In this document: piece after piece, positions 14,209-22,915 of the stretch
Position numbering within the stretch: the stretch's first letter is position 1
Layout: each line of letters begins with the position of its first letter
Source: SIG588 sp045654545
GTDB taxonomy: Bacteria > Bacillota > Clostridia > Oscillospirales > Acutalibacteraceae
NCBI GenBank assembly: GCA_045654545.1
Contig: JAZONO010000079.1
Coordinates: forward strand, 1 to 24,344
DNA length: 24,344 bases
Reading direction: 5' to 3'
Made by a program: the position numbers and the translations under genes
Notes under the pieces: generated by a model
Told to the model about the DNA's origin: nothing
The model's input: only the letters and a program-made list of their open reading frames with translations
Databases searched by the model: none

Positions 14209-16902
14209 TTATGCAAATGCCGCCATGCTCTGTTCAAGCAAGGCCAATTTTTCCTGCAAACGTGCCGCATTTTCACGCGCACCGTTCACCACCGCTTCGG
14301 GCGCCTTGTCGGTGAACGCCTTGTTGTTCAAGCGTGCCAACACGCCGTCCAACTGCTTTTGCACGTTATCCTTCTCTTTTTGCAAGCGCTGAAGTTCCGC
14401 ATCCTTATCCACTAATTCCGCCAACGGAATTTTAATGGTGGCATCGGTGGTGACAATGCTCACCGCACCGTCAATATTGAATGCTTCTCCCACCTGTACG
14501 TTCTGTGCAGATGCCAGTTTCTGCAAGAACATTGTGCCGTCGGCAAAGGTGGATGCAAACGCCGTTTCAATGAACAGATCCGCCTTTTTGGAGGGCGGCA
14601 CGTTCATTTCGGCGCGACGGTTACGAATGGCACGAATCGCCTCCATCAAGCGTTCCATTTCACGCTCTTGGGCAGTGAATTCCAGCGTCGTATCGTACTG
14701 CGGCCAGCTTGTGCGCATCAGCGTTTCGCCTTTGTGCGGCAAGGTCTGCCAGATCTCTTCGGTGATGAACGGCATGAAGGGATGCAACAACTGCAACATA
14801 CCCGTCATGACATACACCAGCACACGCAACGCATCGTCGGCATTGTCACCCTGCAAACGCGGTTTGCACAGTTCGATATACCAGTCGCAATAGCTGTCCC
14901 AAATGAAGTCATACAGCTTCTGCACCGCAATACCCAGCTCGAATTTTTCCAGGTTCTCGGTTACTGCCTTCACGAGGGTATTATACTTCGAAAGAATCCA
15001 TTTATCCTCGGTTGTGAGCGTTTCGGGTAAGGTGAGTGCAATGTCCTTGTCCCCCACGTTCATCATCACAAAGCGAGCCGCGTTCCAGATCTTATTTGCA
15101 AAGTTACGCGATGCTTCCACCTTGTCGGGCATGAAACGCATATCGTTTCCGGGGCTGTTACCCGTTGCCAGCATAAAGCGCAGCGCATCCGCACCGTACT
15201 GGTCGATGATCTCCAACGGATCCACGCCATTGCCGAGCGATTTGGACATTTTACGACCCAAATGGTCACGCACCAAGCCGTGGATCAACACCGTGTTGAA
15301 CGGTGCTTTGTCGGTGTATGCCAAGCCGGAGAAGATCATGCGGCTGACCCAGAAACCAATGATGTCATAACCGGTAACCAACGTGTTTGTGGGATAGAAG
15401 CGTTCCAAATCCTTTGCATTTTCGGGCCAACCAAGGGTCGAGAACGGCCACAAAGCGGAGGAGAACCAGGTATCCAACGTGTCGGGATCCTGTGCAAGAT
15501 GCACGCTGCCGCATTTCGGACACACGGTGGGATCTTCTTTTGCCACAACCGTTTCGCCGCAATCTGCGCAATACCATGCAGGGATCTGGTGACCCCACCA
15601 CAACTGACGGGAAATGCACCAGTCGCGCGTGCCGCGCATCCAGTTGATGTAGTTTTTGGTGAAGCGTTCGGGAACAAAGGTGATATCCCCTTTTTCCACC
15701 GCTTCGATCGCAGGGATCGCCAACGGTTCCATACGCACAAACCACTGTTTGGACACCATAGGTTCAATGGTGCAGTGGCAACGGTAGCACGTGCCGACGT
15801 CGTGCTTCAGATCTTCCACTTCTTTAAGATAACCGCCGGCTTTAAGGTCTTTCAGGATCTCCTCGCGTGCTTCCATGGTGGTCATGCCGGCATACTTGCC
15901 GCAATCCAACACCTCGGGTTCGTCTTTGGTGGCGCGACCGGACGCAAAGAGTTCGTCGGCGGCCGCTTTGTCGGCGGCACCCGTCATCAATCCGTTATAT
16001 GTAAATACACGTACTACCGGCAGGTCGTGACGACGACCCACTTCAAAGTCGTTCGGGTCATGTGCCGGGGTGATCTTCACAACACCCGTTCCCTTGGTCA
16101 TATCCGCATGCTCATCGCACACAATCGGGATCTCTTTGTCCAAGAGCGGCAGAATCACGTGACAGCCGTGCAAATGGGTGTAACGTTCATCCTCGCTGTT
16201 GATTGCCACCGCCGTGTCACCGAGCATCGTTTCGGGACGAGTGGTAGCGAGTTCCAGTTTTTCGCCCGTTTCCTTGACGGTGTACAGAAGATGCCAAAAA
16301 TGTCCGTCTTTCTCCTCGTATTCCACTTCGGCATCCGAAATGGAGGTGTTGCAAGTCGGGCACCAGTTGACCATGCGGTTACCGCGATAGATGAGATCCT
16401 TCTCATACAAACGCACAAACACTTCGCGCACGGCTTTGGAACATCCTTCATCCATCGTGAAACGTTCGCGTTTCCAATCGCAGGAAGAGCCGATCTTTTT
16501 GAGCTGGGAAACAATGCGACCGCCATAGGTCTCTTTCCATTTCCACGCACGTTCCAAAAAGGCTTCACGACCGAGGTCGTCCTTGGTGATGCCTTCGGCA
16601 CGCATGGCTTCCACGATCTTCGCTTCGGTGGCAATGGATGCATGATCCGTGCCAGGCAGCCACAGCGCTTCATAGCCCTGCATACGGCGCCAACGAATCA
16701 GAATATCCTGCAACGTGTTATCCAATGCGTGACCCATATGCAACTGACCTGTAATGTTCGGGGGCGGCATCACAATGGTATACGGCGTCTTTTGGGAATC
16801 CACGTCTGCCGCAAAATAGTTGCCGTCCTGCCAGAAGGCATAAATACGGTCTTCTACTTCGCGTGGTTCATAGATCTTTGCTAATTCCTTACGGTTTTCC
16901 AT
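14209..16902 (-). CDS. valS: Valyl-tRNA synthetase
   Basis: An 897-residue class I aminoacyl-tRNA synthetase that charges tRNA-Val and edits mischarged threonine. HMGH at residues 55-58 and KMSKS near 550 are the ATP-binding signatures. The editing domain lies between about 200 and 350. A zinc ribbon with CADC and CPKC sits before DTLDTWFSSALWP. The C-terminal coiled-coil arm is present. The ATG at 16902 is chosen over an in-frame GTG at 16914, because the GAGGTG ribosome site overlaps that GTG. It lies 13 nt after the prfC stop and upstream of the SDR gene. No T-box leader is seen, as expected for an internal operon gene. Confidence 0.97.
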   Translation of the reverse strand: MENRKELAKIYEPREVEDRIYAFWQDGNYFAADVDSQKTPYTIVMPPPNITGQLHMGHALDNTLQDILIRWRRMQGYEALWLPGTDHASIATEAKIVEAMRAEGITKDDLGREAFLERAWKWKETYGGRIVSQLKKIGSSCDWKRERFTMDEGCSKAVREVFVRLYEKDLIYRGNRMVNWCPTCNTSISDAEVEYEEKDGHFWHLLYTVKETGEKLELATTRPETMLGDTAVAINSEDERYTHLHGCHVILPLLDKEIPIVCDEHADMTKGTGVVKITPAHDPNDFEVGRRHDLPVVRVFTYNGLMTGAADKAAADELFASGRATKDEPEVLDCGKYAGMTTMEAREEILKDLKAGGYLKEVEDLKHDVGTCYRCHCTIEPMVSKQWFVRMEPLAIPAIEAVEKGDITFVPERFTKNYINWMRGTRDWCISRQLWWGHQIPAWYCADCGETVVAKEDPTVCPKCGSVHLAQDPDTLDTWFSSALWPFSTLGWPENAKDLERFYPTNTLVTGYDIIGFWVSRMIFSGLAYTDKAPFNTVLIHGLVRDHLGRKMSKSLGNGVDPLEIIDQYGADALRFMLATGNSPGNDMRFMPDKVEASRNFANKIWNAARFVMMNVGDKDIALTLPETLTTEDKWILSKYNTLVKAVTENLEKFELGIAVQKLYDFIWDSYCDWYIELCKPRLQGDNADDALRVLVYVMTGMLQLLHPFMPFITEEIWQTLPHKGETLMRTSWPQYDTTLEFTAQEREMERLMEAIRAIRNRRAEMNVPPSKKADLFIETAFASTFADGTMFLQKLASAQNVQVGEAFNIDGAVSIVTTDATIKIPLAELVDKDAELQRLQKEKDNVQKQLDGVLARLNNKAFTDKAPEAVVNGARENAARLQEKLALLEQSMAAFA

Positions 16903-16915
16903 AGTATTTTGCACC

Positions 16916-18517
16916 TCAATTCATTTCCCGTTTAAAGTCGGCCAATTCCAACCCTTTGTTGTGTTCCAACGCCCAGTCGATGTTCCAACTGCTGGTGAAC
17001 AGCAGAAGGTAATGACCGCGCATATCTTGTACACGTTTGGTATCCGAACTCAAATTCAGCGTTTTGGGATCGATGTCTTCGTTGACGATCCAGCGAATTT
17101 GGCTGTATGGTAGGCTTTCCATGCGAATGTCCACCGCATACTCGTTTTTCAAGCGGTATTCCAACACTTCAAACTGCAACGTACCAACCACACCGACGAT
17201 CACTTCTTCCATGCCGCCGTCCACTTCTTTGAAGATCTGAATGGCACCTTCCTGCGCAATTTGATCCGTGCCTTTGACGAACTGTTTGCGTTTCATCGTA
17301 TCGGTTGCACGAATACGCGCAAAGTGTTCGGGCGCAAAAGTCGGAATTCCTTCAAATGCAAACTTCTTGTTCGGCGCACATACCGTGTCACCGATAGAGA
17401 AAATGCCGGGATCAAAAATGCCGATAATATCACCGGCATATGCTTCTTCAATACCTTCACGATCCTGTGCCATCAACTGTTGCGGCTGGGAAAGACGCAA
17501 CTTTTTGTTGCCTTGCACGTGCATGACTTCCATGTTCTTTTCATACCGTCCCGAACAGACACGGAAGAAAGCGATGCGGTCGCGGTGTGCCTTGTTCATA
17601 TTGGCTTGAATCTTAAACACAAATGCCGAAAAAAAGTCGTCCGTCGGATCAATCTCGCCTGCGCTGGATTGGCGCGCCAGCGGCGAGGTGGTCATTTTCA
17701 AGAAATCTTCCAAAAACGGTTGTACACCGAAGTTGGTGAGTGCCGATCCGAAGAACACCGGGGTCAACTGACCTGCACGCACACGGTCCAGATCAAATTC
17801 ACTTCCTGCACCGTCCATCAATTCGATGTCATCGTTCAGTTCGTTGTAATGCGTTTCACCGATGATCGATTTGAGCGACTCGTCTTTAAGGTTGACCGTT
17901 GTGGCGGTGGCTTCGTATTGTCCCGTGCCACCTTCCGCCGCCGAAAAAGCCAAGATCTGCCCTGCCTCACGGTTATAGACGCCTTTGAATTCCTTGCCGC
18001 AACCGATCGGCCAGTTGACAGCATAGGTTTCGATGCCGAGCACTTGCTCAATTTCTTCCAACAGTTCAAAGGGATTGCGCGCTTCGCGACCCATCTTGTT
18101 GATGAAGGTGAAAATCGGAATGTGGCGCAGCATACACACTTTAAACAGTTTCACCGTTTGTCGCTCAACACCCTTGGATGCATCGATCACCATCACGGCG
18201 GAATCCGCCGCCATCAACGTGCGGTAGGTATCCTCCGAAAAATCTTGGTGACCGGGTGTGTCCAAAATATTGATGCAGTATCCGTCGTATTCAAACTGCA
18301 ACGCCGAAGACGTAACCGAAATACCACGTTGTTTTTCAATTTCCATCCAGTCGGAAACCGCGTGTTTCATCGAACGTTTGCCTTTGACCATACCGGCACT
18401 GGCAATTGCCCCACCGTACAAAAGCAACTTTTCGGTTAACGTGGTTTTACCGGCGTCAGGGTGCGAAATAATCGCAAAGGTACGCCGCCGACGGATTTCT
18501 TTTTGCAAATCGGACAA
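16916..18517 (-). CDS. prfC: Peptide chain release factor 3
   Basis: A 533-residue translational GTPase that recycles release factors 1 and 2 from the ribosome after termination. The G1 motif HPDAGKTT is at residues 19-26, the G3 motif DTPGHQDF near 87 and the G4 motif NKMG near 140. The C-terminal part matches RF3 with SLPYSQIRWI. The start is a TTG at 18517 about 9 nt after GGAGG, and MSDLQKEIRRRRTFAIISHPDAGKT is standard for this family. It heads the prfC-valS-SDR operon. The grouping of release factor and synthetase suggests shared growth-rate control (inference). Confidence 0.96.
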   Translation of the reverse strand: MSDLQKEIRRRRTFAIISHPDAGKTTLTEKLLLYGGAIASAGMVKGKRSMKHAVSDWMEIEKQRGISVTSSALQFEYDGYCINILDTPGHQDFSEDTYRTLMAADSAVMVIDASKGVERQTVKLFKVCMLRHIPIFTFINKMGREARNPFELLEEIEQVLGIETYAVNWPIGCGKEFKGVYNREAGQILAFSAAEGGTGQYEATATTVNLKDESLKSIIGETHYNELNDDIELMDGAGSEFDLDRVRAGQLTPVFFGSALTNFGVQPFLEDFLKMTTSPLARQSSAGEIDPTDDFFSAFVFKIQANMNKAHRDRIAFFRVCSGRYEKNMEVMHVQGNKKLRLSQPQQLMAQDREGIEEAYAGDIIGIFDPGIFSIGDTVCAPNKKFAFEGIPTFAPEHFARIRATDTMKRKQFVKGTDQIAQEGAIQIFKEVDGGMEEVIVGVVGTLQFEVLEYRLKNEYAVDIRMESLPYSQIRWIVNEDIDPKTLNLSSDTKRVQDMRGHYLLLFTSSWNIDWALEHNKGLELADFKREMN

Positions 18518-18549
18518 AAGGAAACCCCTCCATATAAACAGATAAATCT

Positions 18550-18578
18550 ATTTTATACCATATTTGAGAAATAATCAA
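18550..18578 (-). promoter_or_regulatory. Promoter of the prfC-valS-SDR operon
   Basis: On the minus strand TTGATT (18578-18573) and TAAAAT (18555-18550) with a 17-nt spacer, about 30 nt before the TTG start. Confidence 0.8.
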
Positions 18579-18609
18579 GTATATATTCCGTAAAAAGCAA
18601 AAAGACACG

Positions 18610-18647
18610 AAAAAAATCCGACATTTTTGAGCGCAAAAATGTCGGAT
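18610..18647 (-). terminator. Terminator downstream of rluD
   Basis: On the minus strand 14-nt perfect arms (18647-18634 and 18629-18616) around a 4-nt loop, followed by T6. It isolates the division-cluster operon from prfC. Confidence 0.92.
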
Positions 18648-18661
18648 AATATGTAAAGTAA

Positions 18662-19579
18662 TCACGCTTTACGACGAAGTTCTTCTAAAAATGCGGTAAA
18701 ATACGGTGGAAGCTCCGATGTAAAGTAAAGTTCCTTGTCAAGAACAGGGTGCACAAAGCCGATTTCTTTGGCGTGCAGGCACTGCCCGTCCAGACCGTTC
18801 GGCGGTTTTTTGGATCCATACACGGTATCCCCCGCCACGGGATGCCCAAGAGAAGCCATGTGCACACGGATTTGGTGCGTACGCCCGGTTTCCAACTTCA
18901 ACTGCACGTGGGAATACCCTGGATATTCCGCCAACACGCGGTAATGGGTCACGGCCGATTTGCTGTTTTTAGGTGTAATCGCCATCTTTTTGCGGTCCAC
19001 AGGGTGGCGACCGATGGGGGCATCCACCGTGCCTTCCGATTCTTTCAGATGCCCAACCACGACGGCTTCATACATGCGCGTGAAACTGTGCACTTTAATC
19101 TGTTCTGCCAAGCCCTGATGAGCGGCATCGTTTTTGGCAACAATCAGCAAACCGCTGGTGTCTTTATCAATGCGATGGACAATGCCGGGGCGCATTATGC
19201 CATTGATGCCCGACAAGCTGTTGCCGCAATGGGCGAGCAGAGCATTAACCAGTGTACCGTCCGCATGACCTGCCGCCGGGTGAACAACCATCCCTTTCGG
19301 TTTGTTTACCACCAACAGGTAATCGTCTTCATACACAATATCCAGCGGAATATCCTGCGCGACGGCTTCACACGGTGCAGCATCGGGAATACGCACTTCC
19401 ACCACTTCCCCACCGCGAATTCGATAATTCTTGGCAACTGTTGTTTGATTCACCAAAACGGCACCGTTTTCCATCAACGATTGTGCGGCGGAACGGGTCA
19501 ATGGCAACGTATCCGCCAGCAAAACGTCAAGGCGTGTCCCCTGATTTTCCGTCGGGATCGTGAAGCGGTACGGTTCCAT
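18662..19579 (-). CDS. rluD: Ribosomal large-subunit pseudouridine synthase, RluD family
   Basis: A 305-residue RluA/RluD-family enzyme that isomerises uridines in 23S rRNA. An S4 RNA-binding domain occupies residues about 15-75. The catalytic motif HRIDKDTSGLL has its aspartate at D138. Near the C terminus, GRTHQIRVHMASLGHPVAGD is typical. It corresponds to YlyB of Bacillus, which also follows lspA. The start ATG at 19579 lies inside lspA, giving a 53-nt overlap, and has an AGGAA ribosome site. It is the last gene of the cluster, followed by a strong terminator. Confidence 0.95.
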   Translation of the reverse strand: MEPYRFTIPTENQGTRLDVLLADTLPLTRSAAQSLMENGAVLVNQTTVAKNYRIRGGEVVEVRIPDAAPCEAVAQDIPLDIVYEDDYLLVVNKPKGMVVHPAAGHADGTLVNALLAHCGNSLSGINGIMRPGIVHRIDKDTSGLLIVAKNDAAHQGLAEQIKVHSFTRMYEAVVVGHLKESEGTVDAPIGRHPVDRKKMAITPKNSKSAVTHYRVLAEYPGYSHVQLKLETGRTHQIRVHMASLGHPVAGDTVYGSKKPPNGLDGQCLHAKEIGFVHPVLDKELYFTSELPPYFTAFLEELRRKA

Positions 19580-20063
19580 CCAACGGTTCCTCCTTTTGCG
19601 TATCTTTGGTTTCGCTGAAGAAAAAGGCGTAAATTAAGATCAGCACCGCACCGATCGATACGCAACAATCGGCAAAGTTAAACACGGGAAAATCAAACCA
19701 TTTGAAATAATGGATAAAATCCACCACAAAGCCGCGGAAAATACGGTCGATCAAATTGCCGATACCGCCGGCAAAAATCAACACTCCGCCAATTGTGGCG
19801 GTGCGCGATTTTTCCAGACGGCGGCTGGCAAGAACGCCGGCCACAAACAACAGCATAACGGATGTAACAACGATCACGATCCACTGCTTGTTTTGCATCA
19901 TCCCCCATGCAACACCGCGGTTTTCCACATAGGTCAATTCCACCACGCCGTTGATTACAGGGATGGATTGTCTGCCTGCCAACTGTTGAATGGCAACCAG
20001 TTTGGTGATTTGATCAATCGCAACGAGTGCCGCCGATACAACGGCCAGTACTATCCAATACAT
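19527..20063 (-). CDS. lspA: Lipoprotein signal peptidase (signal peptidase II)
   Basis: A 178-residue membrane aspartyl protease that removes the signal peptide from prolipoproteins after lipidation. Four hydrophobic segments are seen. The catalytic aspartates are D115 (GFVVDFIHYF) and D132 (FNFADCCVSIGA). GNLIDR at 102-107 and VENRGVAWG at 46-54 are also conserved. The last about 28 residues after the fourth helix are hydrophilic and poorly conserved, and their coding region overlaps the start of rluD. The ATG follows AGAGGGG, which directly abuts the T tract of the divIVA terminator, so no promoter fits between. Expression must depend on read-through or an internal divIVA promoter. Confidence 0.96.
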   Translation of the reverse strand: MYWIVLAVVSAALVAIDQITKLVAIQQLAGRQSIPVINGVVELTYVENRGVAWGMMQNKQWIVIVVTSVMLLFVAGVLASRRLEKSRTATIGGVLIFAGGIGNLIDRIFRGFVVDFIHYFKWFDFPVFNFADCCVSIGAVLILIYAFFFSETKDTQKEEPLDGTVPLHDPDGKSGDTP

Positions 20064-20076
20064 AGCGTACCCCTCT

Positions 20077-20116
20077 AAAAAAACACCGCCTTGTTTGGCG
20101 AAGGCGGTGTTTTTTT
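20077..20116 (-). terminator. Terminator-like hairpin between divIVA and lspA
   Basis: Fourteen-nt complementary arms (20077-20090 and 20103-20116) close a 12-nt loop, with a 7-T tract directly before the lspA ribosome site. It starts 1 nt after the divIVA stop. Confidence 0.85.
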
Positions 20117-20117
20117 G

Positions 20118-20945
20118 TTACTTTTTGCGACGGAACATACCGCGCGGTTTTTCTTCCTTTTCGTCCGAAATGTCATAATCGTCTCCGAACTTCAGGTTAG
20201 CAAAACGCGATTTCGTCGCTTCTTCCTGAACGGGTTCGGTGGTCTCTTCCGCAATGTCAACCAACGAGGTGAAGGAAACCGCATCTGCTTCTTCGGTTTC
20301 TTCCTTAATCGGTTCTTCCGTTTCTTCTGCCGCAGGAGCAGCTTCCTCTTCTTCAACCGCCATCGGCACTTCCTCGGCAACATCCTCAACAATGGAGATC
20401 GGTGCTTCGGGCTCTTCTTCTGCAATCGGTTCTTCCACCGCAACATCCTCCGTTTCTTCCGGCGCTTCCTCTTCGGGAAGGACTTGAATCAACGAGAGAT
20501 GCTCGCGATAGATGGACAGCATACGTTCTTTGAACAGCGCCACTTCGCGCTTCAAACGTGCCAATTCCTCTTCTTGCGCTTTGGCCTCGTTTGCAATGTT
20601 GGCTACTACGGCATCGGCCTTTTCCTGTGCATCCGCAAGAATTTTTTCCGCTTTGATATTGGCATCTTCCAACGTCAAAGCCGCTTTTTGGTTGGATTCA
20701 CGCACAATGGTGTCGCCCAAACGCTGGGCACTCACCAAGGCAGAGCGAATGCTGTCCTCTTCGTTGCGATATTCCACCAGCTTGTCCGCCAACACTTCCA
20801 TTTTTTTGTTCGCCGTGTTGCGTTCGTCCAAAACGGTAGCCAGTGTATCCACGCACTGATCAATAAAATCATCCACTTCCGTGGTGGAATAACCGCCACG
20901 GTTTTTGGAAAAGGTCACGTTCTTAATTTGATCCAGTGTTAACAC
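20118..20945 (-). CDS. divIVA: DivIVA domain protein with long acidic tail
   Basis: A 275-residue protein of the DivIVA family, which binds curved membrane at poles and septa and organises division or polar growth factors. The N-terminal LTLDQIKNVTFSKNRGGYS region and the EVDDFID motif are diagnostic. A coiled coil covers about residues 30-150. After about residue 150 a low-complexity Glu/Pro/Ala/Val-rich tail of roughly 75 residues follows, then a short C-terminal stretch ending RGMFRRKK that could act as a basic anchor. The start is a GTG at 20945 behind AGAGGAG. Longer ATG-started extensions overlap ylmH and lack the conserved N terminus. It follows ylmH by 43 nt. Confidence 0.92.
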   Translation of the reverse strand: MLTLDQIKNVTFSKNRGGYSTTEVDDFIDQCVDTLATVLDERNTANKKMEVLADKLVEYRNEEDSIRSALVSAQRLGDTIVRESNQKAALTLEDANIKAEKILADAQEKADAVVANIANEAKAQEEELARLKREVALFKERMLSIYREHLSLIQVLPEEEAPEETEDVAVEEPIAEEEPEAPISIVEDVAEEVPMAVEEEEAAPAAEETEEPIKEETEEADAVSFTSLVDIAEETTEPVQEEATKSRFANLKFGDDYDISDEKEEKPRGMFRRKK

Positions 20946-20988
20946 CGAAAACTCACTCCTCTTGAAATTTGTAATTCGATTGTTCACC

Positions 20989-21759
20989 TTATGTATATTG
21001 CTCAACCGTAACAAACAAGCGCCCTTTTTTTGTCGGCGGACCAATCTGCGCCACACGAAAACGTCCGGCACCGCGCACGGATATTACGTCGTGCTCATGC
21101 ACTTCGGACGAAACCGATTCGCACGGTGTGTGATTGACCGAAACCAAACCGCTTTCGATGCGTTTGGCTGCCTCTTCCCGTGAAATGGCAAGACAAACAC
21201 GCAGCACCGCATCCAAGCGCGGTGACGCTACGGTGTCGCGACGAGGGATGAACGTGTGCGCTTGCGGCAACACACCGGTATACGGCGCATCACACCGCAC
21301 ACCTTCACCGCCTATTTTAACAATTTCGGATTGCAAATAGGAGATGATCTCATCTTTTGCAAACACCACAGCCAAACCGTCGGCACATAATATGTCACCG
21401 ATCATGTCACGTTTCACGCCCGATGCCAACAGCGACCCTAACACGTCACGATGGGTGATGGATTGCCCTGCCCGAAAACGAAACGCCATAGCCGTCAACG
21501 GAAACCACTCGCGTTCAAGCGTCAGGTATGACGGCGCAACACCGAGCAATACACGCTCCCCCTCATCGTGACCGCCCCAAAAGGCGACGTTTACATCGTC
21601 CGAAGGAGAAAGCATGCCCTTTACAATTACCCGTTGCCGTTCGTCCAAGAAGCCGACAAACAACGGTCCAGAACGCCGTTTGCACAAACGCACGGCATCC
21701 TCTACACGCGCTTTCAAAAGGGCATCGTCCGCAAAGGTGTTGTTAGAAATAGAGGCCAT
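20989..21759 (-). CDS. ylmH: YlmH-like RNA-binding protein (S4 domain)
   Basis: A 256-residue protein of the YlmH family, usually coded between sepF and divIVA. The N-terminal two thirds form the YlmH-specific region, with VGFLDERQR at about 35 and the VLGSLLASGVKRDMIGDI stretch near 110. The C-terminal S4 domain spans residues about 175-245, with R-cluster and VNH loop. In Bacillus, YlmH has been linked to ribosome-associated quality control, binding 50S subunits with peptidyl-tRNA; that role is inferred here. Its ATG overlaps the end of sepF by 17 nt, so translation is probably coupled. Confidence 0.9.
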   Translation of the reverse strand: MASISNNTFADDALLKARVEDAVRLCKRRSGPLFVGFLDERQRVIVKGMLSPSDDVNVAFWGGHDEGERVLLGVAPSYLTLEREWFPLTAMAFRFRAGQSITHRDVLGSLLASGVKRDMIGDILCADGLAVVFAKDEIISYLQSEIVKIGGEGVRCDAPYTGVLPQAHTFIPRRDTVASPRLDAVLRVCLAISREEAAKRIESGLVSVNHTPCESVSSEVHEHDVISVRGAGRFRVAQIGPPTKKGRLFVTVEQYT

Positions 21760-22174
21760 TATTCTCCAGTTCGTCCAGGAGATCGCCCATGATACCCACG
21801 TTGTAGGGGGTAATGATAAAGGTGCAGTTCGCTACCTTTTTGATCTGACCGTCGTTAGCATACGCCACACCGCTCAAGAAGTCCAAAATGCGGCGCGCAA
21901 CGTCCTTGTTGGCGGATTCCAGATTCAACACGACCGTGCGCTTGGCGTTCAGATGATCCGCCACCGTGCTGGCATCGTCAACACGCTCCGGCTTCACCAA
22001 CACGACCTGCAACTGTGCCGTCGCGTGGATATTCACCACTTTGTTGCCGCGCTTGGCCGGCTCTTCGGTTTCTTCTTCCGACTTGGTAACAAAATCCATA
22101 CCGTCGGTGTCAACCTCTTCGATATCTTCGTCCTCGTCGCCCATCCACTGTTTCAATTTGTCAAAAACGCCCAT
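21743..22174 (-). CDS. sepF: Cell division protein SepF
   Basis: A 143-residue FtsZ-binding protein that shapes the division septum. The N-terminal MGVFDKLKQWMG is an amphipathic membrane-targeting helix. An acidic linker follows (residues 13-40), and the SepF/DUF552 core covers about 50-135, including the LDFLSGVAYA stretch. The ATG is preceded by AGGAGG. It lies 24 nt after yggS and overlaps ylmH. The ylmG gene normally found next in Bacillus is absent. Confidence 0.95.
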   Translation of the reverse strand: MGVFDKLKQWMGDEDEDIEEVDTDGMDFVTKSEEETEEPAKRGNKVVNIHATAQLQVVLVKPERVDDASTVADHLNAKRTVVLNLESANKDVARRILDFLSGVAYANDGQIKKVANCTFIITPYNVGIMGDLLDELENNGLYF

Positions 22175-22198
22175 TGTAATTGCCTCCTATATAAATTT

Positions 22199-22915
22199 TT
22201 AATAATTTCTTTTTCCAAAGATAGCCGAGCCGACACGCACCATTGTGGAACCTTCCAAAATAGCTTCCTCGTAGTCGTCTGACATACCCATAGAAAGAAT
22301 ATTCATACTACTATTATCTACATTTTTAGTGCGTATGTCAATAAACAATTGCGACATTCTGAAAAAATATTCTCTTTTTTCGCGTTCTGTCTGCGAAATG
22401 GGAGGAATTGTCATCATTCCACGCAAATTCAAAGAGGAAAACTCTCTCAATTGCGCGCAAAACTCCTCCGCTTCCTGCGGTGAAACACCCGATTTGGAAT
22501 CTTCGCCGCCGATATTGACCTGCGCCAAAATGTCCAGTTTCACACCGATTTTGGCGGCGGCCTTATCCAATGCCTCTGCCACACGCACGCTGTCCACCGA
22601 CTGCACCATCGAAACCTTATCGGCGATCTGTGCGGCCTTGTTGGTTTGCAGATGCCCGATCAAATGTGAAGTTACGGGCAACAGCGCATCCTTTTTGCTC
22701 AAATACTCTTGCACACGATTTTCCCCGATTTGGGTGATACCGTCGGCAATCGCCAAATTGATACGTTCCACCGCCACGGTTTTCGTGACCGCCAGCAAGG
22801 TGACTTCCTCGGGAGAACGTCCTGCCCGTGCACACGCCGATGCCATCCGTTCGCGAATACGCGCAATGTTGTCGTGTATTGCTATCGCATCAGGATTGCA
22901 CAACTTTTCCGTCAT
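22199..22915 (-). CDS. yggS: YggS/YlmE-type pyridoxal phosphate homeostasis protein
   Basis: A 238-residue PLP-binding protein with alanine-racemase-like barrel only, thought to buffer PLP and keep amino-acid pools balanced. The PLP lysine is K45 in LLAVTKTV. IGENRVQEYL, HLIGHLQTNK and the C-terminal SMGMSDDYEEAI and RVGSAIFG motifs are all present. It overlaps the end of the upstream HlyD-like gene by 26 nt, so translation is likely coupled, and it precedes sepF as in most Firmicutes. Confidence 0.95.
   Translation of the reverse strand: MTEKLCNPDAIAIHDNIARIRERMASACARAGRSPEEVTLLAVTKTVAVERINLAIADGITQIGENRVQEYLSKKDALLPVTSHLIGHLQTNKAAQIADKVSMVQSVDSVRVAEALDKAAAKIGVKLDILAQVNIGGEDSKSGVSPQEAEEFCAQLREFSSLNLRGMMTIPPISQTEREKREYFFRMSQLFIDIRTKNVDNSSMNILSMGMSDDYEEAILEGSTMVRVGSAIFGKRNY

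Noticed and set aside
15262..16884. A 540-codon open frame on the plus strand opposite valS
   Set aside because: It is antisense to a clearly conserved synthetase, has no ribosome site or recognisable domain, and its His/Phe/Val-rich composition is that of a shadow frame.
17261..18439. A 392-codon frame on the plus strand opposite prfC
   Set aside because: Shadow of RF3 codons; no ribosome site or family match.
20091..20942. A Phe-rich 283-codon frame opposite divIVA
   Set aside because: The Phe and Arg runs are the complement of the Glu-rich DivIVA tail codons.
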